DNA from: an uncultured Mycoplasmataceae bacterium
GTDB taxonomy: Bacteria > Bacillota_I > Bacilli_A > Mycoplasmatales > Mycoplasmoidaceae
Direction of reading: 5' to 3'
Length of the DNA: 64,000 nucleotides
NCBI GenBank assembly: GCA_947429165.1
Contig: CANEON010000003.1
Location: 1 to 64,000 of the forward strand
Each line of letters starts with the position of its first letter. Within the stretch, counting starts at the first letter, position 1. Both the position numbers and the translations under genes were made by a program. Of the stretch, positions 32,812 to 43,850 are shown piece after piece. The notes beneath the pieces are model-generated. The model was not told where the DNA came from and made no database searches. It was given only the letters and a program-made list of their open reading frames with translations.

Positions 32812-34455
32812 ATGTTGACTAAAGATACAGAAAAAAATTCTCATAATATTGAAAACATTAGTAAGAGAAAACATAAAACTCTTTCTAAAGTTTTAGGAAT
32901 CATTTTTGGACGTACAGTTCCTCAAAAAATGTTCCGTCTATATTTCTTATTTATTTTGTTAGGAGCAATACTATTGTATTGTCCTTTTTCTCTTCAAAAT
33001 GGATACCAAATTCAAATTGATCCATTAAAACCAATGGAAGGTACTAATGTAAGAACATATAAGTTCTGGGATGCTTTATTCATTGCGTGTAGTGGTTTTA
33101 GTGATACAGGATTAACACCAGCAGTTATATCAACTTCATTTACAATTTTTGGTCAAGTAGTTTTAATGTTATTAATTGAAATTGGTGGTATTGGATTAAT
33201 CTCAATTTTCTTTTTAATTTGAAACTTATTTAAAAAATGAAATAAAGTTGATCTTAACCAAATGGTTATGCTTCAAGCAGAAAGAGGAAACGAAAAACTT
33301 GGTAACTCTTTTAAAATGGTTAGAAAGGCAGTAGTTTTCATTCTTCTTTGAGAATTGGCATTTGGTTTAATTTACTCAATTTGAATGTATGCTGTACCAG
33401 CATATCAACAAGCTAGCTTTTTAGGTGGAAGTGATATGAGACCAACTCATGACACAGATCAATTGTTAAGTTGTTACCACAACTATGGACAATGTTTATG
33501 AATTGGTATATTCACTTCTATTTCTGCAATTAATAACGCAGGATTTGACATCTTTGAAGGTACTTCATCATTAGCTTCATATAGAAATGACTGAAACACA
33601 ATTTTCCAGTTATTCATTATTATTGAAATCGTTGTAGGTGGTATTGGTTATCCGGTTATCTTTGATCGAATGGAAAAAAGAAAGAATGCTAGAAAAGGAA
33701 TAAAGACTAGAACGTCTTTATTCACTAAAGTTGCTTTGTCTTCATATTTTATTATTGCTGTTATTGGTCTAATCTTAGCTTTTGGTTTTGAAGGAATTGA
33801 TGCTAAATTTAATACAGATGAATATTCTATATTCACAGATCCAAATACTTATGGTGAATTTGGTAAAGCAGAAGGATGAAACAAAATGTTCTGTGTTTTG
33901 TTTAATGTAATGACTACAAGATCTGCCGGATTCTCTACATTAGATCACAACTTATTGTGTGCTGGAACAAAATGAACAAACTGTTTGTTAATGTTTATTG
34001 GTGGTTCACCTTCTTCAACTGCTGGTGGTATCCGTACAACAACATTTGTAATTATTGCTATAGCAATATTTAACAAGATGATTGGTAAAAATAGGGTTTC
34101 AATGTATAAACGTACAATTCCAACAAGCAAAGTTAAAGACTCGTTAATTGTTTTTAGTTCATCAATTATCTTAGTAACATTAGTTACTTTGTTAATTACA
34201 TATACTCAATATGGACAAGATAATTTACCACAATTCCAATTATTGAGTGTATTGTATGAAGCAACAAGTGCGTTTGGTACTGTTGGTTTATCAGTCGGTA
34301 TTACTTCCCAAATTACTCCTCTTGGTCAAATACTGTTGATCGTTTTAATGTTCGTTGGCCAATTAGGTGTGTCTTCTACACTTCTTTCTTGAACAAGAAG
34401 AAATCCTAAAGGTAACCTTGCAGTATATCCCGAAGAAGATATCAGAATTGGATAA
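32812..34455 (+). CDS. ktrB: Potassium uptake channel subunit KtrB
   Basis: Membrane subunit of the Ktr potassium uptake system, 547 residues. The four pore-loop repeats are visible through their Gly-containing selectivity segments: A-C-S-G-F-S-D-T-G-L, S-I-S-A-I-N-N-A-G-F, M-T-T-R-S-A-G-F-S-T and T-S-A-F-G-T-V-G-L-S. The G-G-S-P-S-S-T-A-G-G-I intramembrane loop is also present. A cytosolic N-terminal extension is Lys-rich. It is divergent from ktrA, and both genes are expected to be controlled from their shared intergenic region. Confidence 0.94.
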
Positions 34456-34461
34456 TATAAT
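34456..34461 (+). promoter_or_regulatory. -10 box for gmk, leaderless layout
   Basis: TATAAT followed by exactly 6 bases and the gmk ATG at 34468. The hexamer begins right after the ktrB stop codon. Confidence 0.65.
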
Positions 34462-34467
34462 AAAGTT

Positions 34468-35067
34468 ATGGCTAATAAAAAAGGTTTATTAATTGTTATT
34501 AGTGGTCCAAGCGGTGTTGGTAAAAGGACTGTTTTAACTCCGTTAATGAACGATAAGTCTTTAAACTTAGCATATTCTATTTCCATGACAACTCGGCCAA
34601 AAAGATTTGATGAAGTTCATGGTAAAGATTATTTCTTTTTAACAAAGCAAGAATTTGAGCAACAAATTAAAGATGGTAATCTTCTTGAATGAGCAACATA
34701 TGTTGATAACTATTATGGAACACCAAAAGATTATGTAAATAATTTACGTAAAGAAGGCAAAAATGTTCTTTTAGAAATTGAACCTCAAGGTGCTTTATTA
34801 ATTATGGATTATGCTAAAAAGCATAATGATCACAGATTCTTAACAGTCTTTGTTGCTCCTCAATCCCTTGAACATTTAAAATCTAGATTATTAAAACGTG
34901 CAACCGAAAGTGAAGAAAAAATTCTGAAGAGAATCAAGCAAGCAGAGTGAGAATTAACTTTAACTGATAAATATGATTACACAGTAATCAATGGTGATAA
35001 TCCTTCTGACGCAACAAAGAAGTTAAAAGACATCTTGCAGAAAAAAATAAACGAAAATGTCGACTAA
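34468..35067 (+). CDS. gmk: Guanylate kinase
   Basis: Phosphorylates GMP to GDP. The 199-residue product has the P-loop S-G-P-S-G-V-G-K at residues 12-19, the GMP-binding S-M-T-T-R-P-K-R and H-G-K-D-Y-F-F, and L-E-I-E-P-Q-G-A. The typical I-D-V-Q-G reads I-E-P-Q-G here. First gene of a gmk-rlmN-PP2C-kinase operon in which each start overlaps the preceding end; gmk and rlmN overlap by 11 bases. Confidence 0.95.
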
Positions 35068-36109
35068 TAAAACATCAATTTATAGTTACGATTTAAAAAG
35101 TCTTGAAGAAAAATTTATTAGTTTAGGATTAAAGAAATTTAACGCTAAACAAGTTTTTCAATGAATCTACCAAAAAGGTGTTGTTGATTTTGACAAGATG
35201 TCTAACATTGCAAAATCATCTATTGAGATTCTTAAAAATAATTTTATTTTTAATCAATTTAAAATCATTAACACTCTTATTGATCCAAGAGACGAAACAA
35301 CTAAATTTTTATTTGAGTTATCTGATAAAAGGGTAATTGAAACTGTGTTAATGAAATTTGATTACGGATACAGTATTTGTGTTTCGAGCCAAGTTGGTTG
35401 CAACATGGGTTGCAAGTTCTGTGCTTCAGGATTGTTAAAGAAAATACGAAGTTTAAATGTTGATGAACTTGTTTTACAAGTTGTTACAGTAAATAACTAT
35501 TTGAGACAGAACAATAAGAGTCCTATTTCAAATTTAGTTTGTATGGGAATTGGTGAACCATTTGATAACTATGACAACATCAAAAAATTCTTAAGCATTT
35601 TAAATGATCCATTTGCTATCGGATTAGGTGCTAGACACATTACTGTGTCTACTTGTGGTCTAATAAATAAGATAGTAGAGTTTGGAAAAGATTTCCCTCA
35701 AATGAATTTAGCTATTTCCCTTCATGCTCCAAATGATGAGTTAAGAGATAAACTTATGCCAGTGAACCACGCTTATCCCTTATCAATGTTAATTGATTCG
35801 TTAATTAAATACCAAAAGATTACTAAGAATAGAATTGGTATCGAATACATATTGTTAAAAGGAATTAACGATACTGCTGAATGTGCAAAACAATTAGTTA
35901 AAATCCTTAAACCAATTTATTGCTATATCAACTTAATTCGTTATAACGAAGTTGCAGAAAATGAGTTTAAAACAAGCGATAAAGTTAATGATTTTTCTAA
36001 AATATTAAACTCTAATAATATAATTTGTACTATACGTCTTGAAAGAGGAAGTAAGATTGCTGCGGCGTGTGGACAACTAAGAGCGAACTATGAAAAAGAC
36101 AAGTTTTAA
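35057..36109 (+). CDS. rlmN: 23S rRNA (adenine(2503)-C(2))-methyltransferase RlmN
   Basis: Radical SAM enzyme that methylates C2 of A2503 in 23S rRNA and A37 in some tRNAs. The 350-residue product has the cluster motif C-N-M-G-C-K-F-C (Cys 115, 119, 122), S-S-Q-V-G-C before it, L-V-C-M-G-I-G-E-P, S-T-C-G-L and S-L-H-A-P-N-D, and the C-terminal R-x-x-R/G-x-x-I-x-A-A-C-G-Q with the second catalytic Cys. Complete and of standard length. Overlaps both neighbours. Confidence 0.95.
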
Positions 36110-36857
36110 ATTTAATTATTCATTTGCAACCGCAAAAGGTTTAAGAGATCACAACGAAGATGCTGGATGAGTTGGAGAAAACAAATCTAAGCAATGCTTA
36201 GCAATCGTTTGTGATGGTATTGGTTCACAAACTGACAGTCAGATCGCTTCTAACATGATTGTTGATTATTTCAAGACCCAATTTAACAAGAAAAGAATAA
36301 TTCTAAATCCTGATTTATGAGTTAAAAAAACTCTTGCAACAGCTAGAAAAAAATTAACAAATCATTGTAAGAAGAATTTACAAGGTAAAAAAATTACAAC
36401 TACATTCTGTATGTGTTTAATTGAAAGAAACGGAATGATGCATTGTTACAGTCTTGGCGATTCAAGACTTTACCACTTTATTTCTAATAAATTTAAATGG
36501 GTTCAAATAACAAAAGACCACAATTTATACAACTATTTAGTTGATTCAAATGCTTCTCAAGAAACTTTTGTAAAGTTTAAAGACAAATTCTTAGCTTTAA
36601 CAAAATTCGTTGATTCCGACCCCGCTTATCCTTTATCTTTTGATAAATTCAATATTCAACTAGAAAATGGTGATCTTGTTTTCATAGGTTCAGATGGAGT
36701 TTATAACTTCATTAATATGTTTTTTATTGATGAATACATCAAGAAAAACAGAAACATTCCTTTTTCAGAAACTTCAAAAGCGTTAATTAAAGAAGCTTTA
36801 AAGAACCATAGTAATGATAACTTAACAGCAATTGTTATTGAAGGATTTAATAGATAA
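36090..36857 (+). CDS. PP2C-family protein phosphatase
   Basis: Metal-dependent Ser/Thr phosphatase of 255 residues, expected to reverse the action of the kinase encoded next. Motifs: G-L-R-D-H-N-E-D at residues 17-24 with the first metal Asp, V-C-D-G-I-G-S (D-G-x-G), G-D-S-R-L-Y in the middle, S-D-G-V-Y-N and D-N-L-T-A-I near the end. All metal-binding Asp positions of the PrpC/Stp group appear present. It overlaps rlmN by 20 bases and shares a single A with the kinase start (TAATG). Confidence 0.92.
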
Positions 36858-38029
36858 TGGCTGAACAAGAAAAAAAAGAAGAACTAACCCCTAAAAAAGA
36901 AGATCCTCTTTTTTCAAAAGGAAGTCTTGTTCTTGGACAATATGAAATAATCAGAGAAATAGGTAGAGGCGGAATGAACTCTATCATTTATTTAGCTGAA
37001 GATACAACTATTGATCTTAATAAATATCCTTTACAAAGTAAAAATGTTGCTGTTAAAGTTGTTACTAAAAACAACACGATCACAGAAGCTGAATGAATAA
37101 AATTCATGGATGAATGCGTTACTTGCAATCGTGTCGGAAATTTACCAAACATTGTAAAGACATATCAAGTAGCAAAAATCAACAATGATAATACTATCGT
37201 TATTGTAATGGAATATATTGATGGTATTTCGTTACGTGATTACTTAAATACCCATGGGTATTTAAGTATTCAAGAATCAATTTATTTATTTCAAAAAATT
37301 CTTTTAGGTATAAAAGAACTACATAGTTTTAAACAAAAGATTATTCACCGTGATTTAAAGCCTGAAAACATCTTATTAACTCACGACTTAAGACAAGTTA
37401 AAATTATTGATTTTGGTATTTCATCAGTTGTTGAAATCAAACAAGATAGTGAGAACTCAGTCCTTACAAATGAAAATGCTTTATATGGAACATATCCATA
37501 TATTTCACCAGATATTTTCCAATTAAAACAAAGTTCTGAATCAAAAATTAATTCGAGCTTTATTTCTGAACAATTTGATTTTTATTCCTTAGGAATAATC
37601 TTTTACGAAATGTTAATTGGTAAAAAGCCTTTCTATGCTGATAACTATAACAATGCCCAAGTTATTAAATTACCTTTAACATACGATATGCCAATAATGA
37701 GTGATATTAATCCAAATATCACTCCTGCGATTGAAAATATTATTTTTAGATGTATTGCATCTAAACCAAGTGATATTAGATATCGTTATCACTCTGTTCA
37801 AGAAATCATTAATGATTTAGATGCGGTTGAAAAACAAAAAGTTAACTTAGTTGATCAAAAACTTATTAAGTCAAGAAAAGAAAGAACATTCCAAACAAAA
37901 AATGTTTTTGATGTAACTAAGCAAAAAGAAAGAGAACGTTTCTATGAAAAATGATGATTCTTCTGATCAATAACATTATTTGCTTTAGCAATCGTCATAA
38001 TTACACTTACTCTTAGATATATAGAATAA
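36857..38029 (+). CDS. Membrane-anchored Ser/Thr protein kinase
   Basis: 390-residue eukaryotic-like kinase. Order of motifs: G-R-G-G-M-N nucleotide loop near residue 38, V-A-V-K-V with the ATP-binding Lys, I-H-R-D-L-K-P-E-N catalytic loop, I-D-F-G metal motif, G-T-Y-P-Y-I-S-P-D instead of the usual A-P-E, and F-D-F-Y-S-L-G. The C-terminus is basic and ends with one hydrophobic helix (about residues 367-385), so the kinase is probably tethered with its catalytic domain inside. There are no PASTA repeats outside, unlike in walled Gram-positives. Paired with the upstream PP2C phosphatase. Confidence 0.93.
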
Positions 38030-38049
38030 AATAATATACGGAGGACACA

Positions 38050-39339
38050 ATGCTTAAATTTAATACTTCAAATACCTTAAGATTAAAAGATAAACACATC
38101 CAAAGAAAATACCAAAAGGAAATCGATAAAATTCATAAAGGATTCTTAACTAATTCTTTACCTGGAATGGAGATGTTAGGATGGGTTAATATTATTGATT
38201 TCTATAGAAATCAAGATCTTCTTGCAATGAAGAAAAAAGCAACTCAATGAAAAAAAGAAGATTTGAAGTATGTTTTAGTTATTGGTATTGGTGGTTCTTA
38301 TTTAGGCGTTAAAGCAGCTATTGATATGTGTAACGGATCAATTGGTTTCACCAAAACAAAATTTATTTACATTCACAATATGTGTAGTTCATATATTGCT
38401 GATGTAATTAAAAAAGTTGGTAAGAATAAATTTGGTATTGTTGTTATTTCAAAATCTGGAACTACTATTGAACCTGCAATTGCTTTCAGATTGTTCAAAG
38501 AAATAATGATTAAAAACTTTGGCAAAGAATATGCTCAAAAAATGATAGTAGCAGTTACAGACAAAGAAAAAGGAACTTTACATAATTTAGCTAAAGCTAA
38601 TAAGTGAACAATGTTCGTTATTCCTGATGACGTTGGAGGAAGATATTCTACTTTAACTCCTGTTGGTATGTTCCCAATGATCTTAGCAGGATTAGATCCA
38701 TTAGAAATCCTTAAAGGTGCTAAACAAGCATTAAGTGATACAAAGAGTTTTAACTTAAAAAACAATTCGGCTTTTTTATATGCATGTTATAGACATTATT
38801 TGCATGTTTATCAAAAATACCAAGTTGAAAACTTCATAGTTTATGATCCATCATTAACTATGGTTGGAGAACAATGAAAACAATTGTTTGGTGAATCTGA
38901 AGGAAAATCACACAAAGCGATGTATCCAACAATTAGTTTGTTTACTACAGACTTACACGCTCTTGGACAATACTTACAAGAAGGAACAAGAAATTTCATT
39001 GAAACAACTCTTTGAGTTGAACAACCTAGAAAAGATATTAAACTATCAATTGGTGATAATGATGATGGTTTAAAATATTTAAATTCTAAAACACTTCATT
39101 ACATTAATGAAAAAGCGTTCCAAGGAACAGTTGCAGCTCATACAAAAAATGGTAAAGTTAATAATCTAATTATTAATATCACAAAAGCTGATGAATATCA
39201 TTATGGATATTTATACATTTGATTATGTCGTGCAGCAATGATGAGCGGATACTTATTAAAAATTAATCCATTTAATCAACCTGGAGTCGAAGCATATAAA
39301 ACAAACATGTTCTCTTTATTAAAGAGAAAAACGAAATAA
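38050..39339 (+). CDS. pgi: Glucose-6-phosphate isomerase
   Basis: Interconverts glucose-6-phosphate and fructose-6-phosphate. The 429-residue product is of the short Gram-positive type: [20 protein letters not shown], the [16 protein letters not shown] signature (P-R-D/D-x-G-G-R-F-S-V), Q-Y-L-Q-E-G with the catalytic Glu and a C-terminal [14 protein letters not shown] precedes the ATG. It sits directly after the kinase gene but has its own ribosome binding site and ends at a terminator. Confidence 0.96.
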
Positions 39340-39358
39340 TCTTAAACTTATTTTGAAC

Positions 39359-39393
39359 AAAATAGAGACACTTTTTGTGCCTCTATTTTTTCA
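39359..39393 (+). terminator. Terminator after pgi
   Basis: Nine-base outer stem AAAATAGAG / CTCTATTTT (39359-39367 with 39381-39389), an inner CAC / GTG pairing, then T bases. Immediately followed by the 19-base repeat. Confidence 0.82.
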
Positions 39394-39410
39394 CTTTGGT
39401 AGTAAGATTA
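39392..39410 (+). repeat. 19-base repeat, copy 2
   Basis: CACTTTGGTAGTAAGATTA, identical to 14235-14253 read on the minus strand. Resemblance continues past the repeat (CACTATGAATAAT at copy 1, TACTGTGAAAAAT here), so the position matching the other gene's ATG is a GTG here, but that frame closes after six codons. Confidence 0.75.
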
Positions 39411-39443
39411 ATCTACTGTGAAAAATGGGAGTTTATAATATAT

Positions 39444-39662
39444 ATGAGAAAAGAGTATAAATATTCAAATCTTAAACAAGAAACAAATACATCAGGAATA
39501 GTTATGTTAGAACCTTCTAAGAAAATAAAGAAAAGAAAACCAGGAGTGAAACCACCAAGAATTTCTAATCGTCAAATATTAGAACAGATTCTTAAACGTC
39601 TGGATGAACACGATCAACTATTTAAAACACTTATTAAAGCTAATAACCTTAAGACAAAATAA
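39444..39662 (+). CDS. Small hypothetical protein with C-terminal coiled coil
   Basis: 72-residue basic protein, function unknown. It has a Lys/Pro-rich middle (K-K-I-K-K-R-K-P-G-V-K-P-P) and a helical C-terminus (R-Q-I-L-E-Q-I-L-K-R-L, then D-Q-L-F-K-T-L-I-K-A-N-N-L-K), resembling the end of the protein encoded at 13925-14227. TATAAT at 39434-39439 lies just 4 bases before this ATG, so a very short leader or an alternative start is possible. An in-frame ATG at 39375 would add a hydrophobic stretch reading through the repeat and terminator and is rejected. Confidence 0.6.
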   Translation: MRKEYKYSNLKQETNTSGIVMLEPSKKIKKRKPGVKPPRISNRQILEQILKRLDEHDQLFKTLIKANNLKTK

Positions 39663-39663
39663 A

Positions 39664-39690
39664 AAAAAGATTATTTAGATAATCTTTTTA
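39664..39690 (+). terminator. Bidirectional hairpin between convergent genes
   Basis: Ten-base stem AAAAAGATTA / TAATCTTTTT (39664-39673 with 39680-39689) with A and T tracts on both sides. It ends the 39444 gene and overlaps the last codons of ackA on the other strand. Confidence 0.72.
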
Positions 39691-40864
39691 CGTCTTCGGC
39701 AATCATTAATTCTTCATCAGTTCTTACCATATAAGCTTGGTATTTTGATTTTGGTGTAGTAATCTTTTTGTAATCGCCATATTTAGCATTTAATTGTTTT
39801 GTATCAATTACTATGTTAAACAATTTGATACGTTTTAATACTTCAGAAACAACGTTTGTTTGGTTTTCACCAACACCAGCAGTAAACACAATTGCGTCAA
39901 TTTTTCCTTCAAGTTGGTTTGCATATCTAACAATATAATCAGTGATTCTATTGATGTATAAATCAATAGCAAATTTAGCTGTCTTGTTACCTTCAAGTTT
40001 CATCTTGAATGCATCTCTTAGATCACCGCTTCCAACAAATCCCATTAATCCAGATTGTTTGTTGAACAAGTTATCAACTTGTTCACCTTTCATACCACAT
40101 CTTAATAAATATGTAGCAATTGATGGATCAACACTTCCACATCTTGTTCCCATCATTAGACCTTCTAATGGTGTTAAACCCATTGAAGTGTTGAATGATT
40201 TTGAGTTTTTAATTGCACAAATAGATGCACCATTACCAATATGACAAACAATTAAATTAACTGTTTTTTTATTAAGAATCTTTTGCATTCTTTGCGTAAT
40301 GAATTTATATGACACACCATGGTAACCATATCTTCTGATTTCATATTTATCAGAAATCTTTTTGTTAATTGGATAAATATGATTAATTTCAGGGATAGTT
40401 GTGTGGAATGAAGTATCAAATGCAGCAACATTAGTTACCTTCGGTAACTTTTTCTTAAAAATGTTAATTACTTTTAATTCACTTGGGTTGTGTAATGGAG
40501 CGAGTTTTGTATATTTTTCAATTGTTTTAATACATTTTTGATCAATAACTGTCGAATCACTATAAACAGTTCCGGCTTGAACTACTCTGTGACCAATTCC
40601 TGTGAATTCTTTAATATCATTAATAACTTTATATTTCTTTAAATTCTTAAGAATAACGTTAACAGCGGTTTCGTGGTTTGGAAGGCTAATCTTTTGTTCA
40701 ACTTCTTTTAGTTTTGGACCATCATAATATTTAATCTTGAAATTACCATCAATATATATTCTTTCACATAAACCTGAAGAAATAACTTTGTTATTACTTT
40801 GTAAAAATACTTTGAACTTTACTGAACTACTTCCAGCATTGATTATTAATATTTTCTTTTCCAT
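39671..40864 (-). CDS. ackA: Acetate kinase
   Basis: Makes ATP from acetyl phosphate and ADP, the usual last step of sugar energy metabolism in fermenting mycoplasmas. The 397-residue product has N-A-G-S-S-S-V-K-F at residues 7-15, G-H-R-V-V-Q-A-G, A-F-D-T-S-F-H, R-R-Y-G-Y-H-G-V-S, V-C-H-I-G-N-G-A-S, G-T-R-C-G-S-V-D-P and F-T-A-G-V-G-E-N. All expected catalytic positions (Arg, Asp, Glu) are present. CGGAGA precedes the start. Divergent from plsC; no pta is adjacent. Confidence 0.97.
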   Translation of the reverse strand: MEKKILIINAGSSSVKFKVFLQSNNKVISSGLCERIYIDGNFKIKYYDGPKLKEVEQKISLPNHETAVNVILKNLKKYKVINDIKEFTGIGHRVVQAGTVYSDSTVIDQKCIKTIEKYTKLAPLHNPSELKVINIFKKKLPKVTNVAAFDTSFHTTIPEINHIYPINKKISDKYEIRRYGYHGVSYKFITQRMQKILNKKTVNLIVCHIGNGASICAIKNSKSFNTSMGLTPLEGLMMGTRCGSVDPSIATYLLRCGMKGEQVDNLFNKQSGLMGFVGSGDLRDAFKMKLEGNKTAKFAIDLYINRITDYIVRYANQLEGKIDAIVFTAGVGENQTNVVSEVLKRIKLFNIVIDTKQLNAKYGDYKKITTPKSKYQAYMVRTDEELMIAEDVKRLSK

Positions 40865-40916
40865 TACAATCTCCGTTTTAATATTACTAAAATTATAATA
40901 GACTAAACATAATTAA

Positions 40917-40922
40917 TATAAT
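40917..40922 (+). promoter_or_regulatory. -10 box for plsC, very short leader
   Basis: TATAAT followed by 10 bases and the ATG at 40933, with no ribosome binding site between. Confidence 0.55.
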
Positions 40923-40932
40923 ATTAATAATT

Positions 40933-41715
40933 ATGAAAAAATTCTTTCTAGGCTTTTTACATTATTTAGGATTACCTTTTGTTTGCATTGCTTTATTTTG
41001 ATCTTTATTTAGGGCAAAATCAAAAGCAAAAAAATATCGTAAAGATCCTAAATCAATCTTTGTTCAAGACAGATTTAAAATTGTTTACAAACTATGTAAA
41101 AAAGCTCTTTACATTAAAAATGTAAGAGTTAATGCTATTGATTTTGATTCTCTTCCAACCAATTCTAAATTATTTGTAGGAAACCATAAATCAAACATTG
41201 ACCCAATTGTCATGATTAAAGTTTTATATGAAAACTTATCTGGTCAATATTTTACTTTTATTTGTAAAAAAGAATTAGCAAAAAACAGTTTCATAAAAGC
41301 GGCAATCGATTTAATTGATGGAATTTTCATTAATAGAGAAGACCCAAGACAAGTCTTTGAAATTGTTAAGAAACAAAAAGAATTAATCAAGAACAACTAT
41401 TCAATAGTTGTTTTCCCAGAAGGAACAAGAACCTTCTCAGATGACATTGGAGAATTTAAATCTGGTGCATTTAGAATAGCTTATGATTGTTTCTTACCAA
41501 TTGTGTGCTTCACAATCTATGGTTCTTCCGGAAGAATGGATAAAGATAAATCAAACAAGATTAAAGGTGAAGTTAAAGTTAAAGTAAATAAATGTTATCG
41601 TCCTAAAGACTTCATAACGACAAATGTAATTAATTTAGCCACTAAATTAAGAGACGCAGTAATTAAAACATATGACCAATTAAAAACAAAAGCAAACAAA
41701 AAGGAGAAAAAATAA
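40933..41715 (+). CDS. plsC: 1-acyl-sn-glycerol-3-phosphate acyltransferase
   Basis: Membrane-bound enzyme that makes phosphatidic acid. The 260-residue product has a hydrophobic N-terminal anchor (residues 4-26), the catalytic H-x4-D motif in [16 protein letters not shown], and F-P-E-G-T-R-T substrate motif. The C-terminus is Lys-rich. It heads an operon with thyA, folA, scpA and scpB. Its stop shares one base with the thyA start. Confidence 0.93.
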
Positions 41716-42584
41716 TGAAACAATATTTAGATTTATTACAACACATATTAAAAAATGGTAAAAAAAGACACAACCGTACAGGAATAGATACAATTTCTAC
41801 TTTTGGATACCAAACAAGATATGACATTTCTGAAACTTTTCCTTTGTTAACAACAAAAAAAGTATTTTATAAATCAATGATTCATGAATTACTTTGATTT
41901 ATAAAAGGGGACACAAACATCAAATATTTAGTTGATAACAACTGTAACATTTGAAATGAATGACCATATGAGACTTTCAAGAAGTCTCCAGATTTTAAAG
42001 GTGAAACTTTAAAAGAATTTGTAGAAAAAATTAGAAATGATGCTGAATTTGCTAAAAAGCACGGCAACTTAGGTCCAGTTTATGGTAAACAATGAAGAGA
42101 CTCTTATGGTTTTGACCAATTACAAAATGTAATTGACCAAATTAAAAATAATCCAGATTCTAGAAGAATGATTGTTTGTGCTTGAAACCCATCACAAGTT
42201 TCTAACATGGCATTACCTCCTTGTCATGCTTTATTCCAATTCTATGTTGAAGATGGAAAATATTTATCTTGTCAGCTTTATCAAAGATCAGCTGATGCAT
42301 TCTTGGGTGTTCCTTTTAACATCCCAAGTTATTCATTATTAACTTACATCATTGCTGATATGACAGGTTTAAAACCAAAGGAATTTATTCATTCATTTGG
42401 AGACTTACATATATATGTAAATCATTTAGATCAAGTTAATGAGCAATTATCTCGTACTCCTAAAAAACAACCAAGATTGATTATTAAGAATCACCACGAC
42501 AGAATCGAAGACTATGTAATTGATGATTTTGAAATTGTTGATTATGATCCAGCTCCAGCAATCAGAGGTGCAGTAGCAGTTTAA
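41715..42584 (+). CDS. thyA: Thymidylate synthase
   Basis: Methylates dUMP to dTMP using methylene-tetrahydrofolate. The 289-residue product has R-T-G-I-D-T at the N-terminus, the nucleophile Cys in [20 protein letters not shown] and D-L-H-I-Y-V-N-H. The adjacent folA regenerates the folate cofactor. It is preceded by AAGGAG. A thymidine phosphorylase is also encoded in the window, so both salvage and synthesis routes touch thymidine here. Confidence 0.97.
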
Positions 42585-42586
42585 TT

Positions 42587-43042
42587 ATGTTAAAGATGAT
42601 TTGATGTGAAGATGCTAATCATGGCATCGGCATAAATAATAAAATGCCTTGAAACATAAAAGAAGAAATGCAACATTTCATTTCTTCTACTAAAGGTCAC
42701 ACTGTAGTAATGGGCAGAAAAACATATGAATCAATAGGTAGACCATTACCAAAAAGAACTAATATTGTTTTAACAAACAATAAAGATTTGAAAATTGAAG
42801 GTGTAGAAATTTGCCATGATTTTAATAAAATCATTGACATGGCAAAAACCCAAGACATTTTTATTATTGGTGGTGCTTCTATATATAGACAGTTCTTGCC
42901 ATATGCAGATCAATTAATCATTTCAAAATTACCAGATTCATACAAATGTGAAGAATTTTTAAATTTTGATTTATCAAATTTTAAACTTGATCATACTGAT
43001 GACCATAATTTATTTAAAGTAAATTATTATGTTAAAAAATAA
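42587..43042 (+). CDS. folA: Dihydrofolate reductase
   Basis: Reduces dihydrofolate made by ThyA. The 151-residue product shows the DHFR pattern: I-W-C-E-D-A-N-H-G-I-G (usually A-x-x-x-x-x-x-I-G), M-P-W-N-I near residue 20 (Trp from TGA), V-V-M-G-R-K-T-Y-E-S-I-G-R-P-L-P, and I-I-G-G-A-S-I-Y. It starts 2 bases after thyA and overlaps scpA by 14 bases. Expected to be the target of trimethoprim-type inhibitors, but this was not assessed. Confidence 0.95.
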
Positions 43043-43847
43043 AGGTATTGATGAATTAAATATTGATATTGAAGGTTTTAGTGGACCTTTAGATTTATTA
43101 GATACTCTAATTAGAGAAAAGAAATTAGATATTCTTAATCTTGATATCGCAATATTAGCTAATCAATATTTTGAATATATTAAGAAGAACATTAATACTT
43201 TAGATATAGATAAACTAAGTTCTTATTTATTAATGTCTACTTATTTATTAGAGTTAAAAGCAAAAAAGATCTTACTTGCAACTGAATTAAGTAATCAGTC
43301 AAAAGAAGATTTTGAATACGAAAGAGACAAGCTGGTTAGTCGAATCATTGAGTACCGTAAGTATAAAGATGCCTCTAAAAAACTAGATAACAAGCGTTTA
43401 AAGCGTGAAATGCTACATGCTAAGGTATCTGACCTGTCAACTGTAAGCGAGGCCTCAGAACGCATTTATATTGAAAAAATGCCAGATTACATTAATCCTG
43501 AAAAATTGCTTTCCTCATTAATGAAAGCTTATGAAAAATATCATTTTTCATTATTTAGTAAGAATAGAATTATTGTCCAAGAACTATCTGTTGATGAAGT
43601 TAAAAAAGAGATTGTTGAGTTTTTCAAGCAAAACGCTGATTGCAAAATTTCTTTTGCAGAATATCTTGCTAATGTTGACGAACTTAAAATTTCTGAACAA
43701 TATATTGTTACAGCTTTTCTTGCTCTATTAGAATTAGTAAAATATCATTTTGTAGATCTTACTCAAAATGATAAGACAAACGAATTACTAATTTCAGTTA
43801 ACGATTTAAATAATGAATCAATTGCACTAGGTAAAGGAGATAATTAA
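43029..43847 (+). CDS. scpA: Segregation and condensation protein A
   Basis: Kleisin subunit that joins SMC dimers in chromosome condensation. The 272-residue product has the ScpA start F-S-G-P-L-D-L-L near residue 18, the helical L-L-M-S-T-Y-L-L-E-L-K-A-K-K-I-L segment, and the C-terminal winged helix with F-L-A-L-L-E-L-V-K. A normal ScpA length. It overlaps folA by 14 bases and is followed after 3 bases by scpB, the classical ScpA-ScpB pairing. Confidence 0.93.
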   Translation: MLKNKGIDELNIDIEGFSGPLDLLDTLIREKKLDILNLDIAILANQYFEYIKKNINTLDIDKLSSYLLMSTYLLELKAKKILLATELSNQSKEDFEYERDKLVSRIIEYRKYKDASKKLDNKRLKREMLHAKVSDLSTVSEASERIYIEKMPDYINPEKLLSSLMKAYEKYHFSLFSKNRIIVQELSVDEVKKEIVEFFKQNADCKISFAEYLANVDELKISEQYIVTAFLALLELVKYHFVDLTQNDKTNELLISVNDLNNESIALGKGDN

Positions 43848-43850
43848 TAT

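Noticed and set aside
39375-39443. Longer version of the 72-residue protein starting at 39375
   Set aside because: The extension would translate the pgi terminator stem and the 19-base repeat; it is most likely non-coding.
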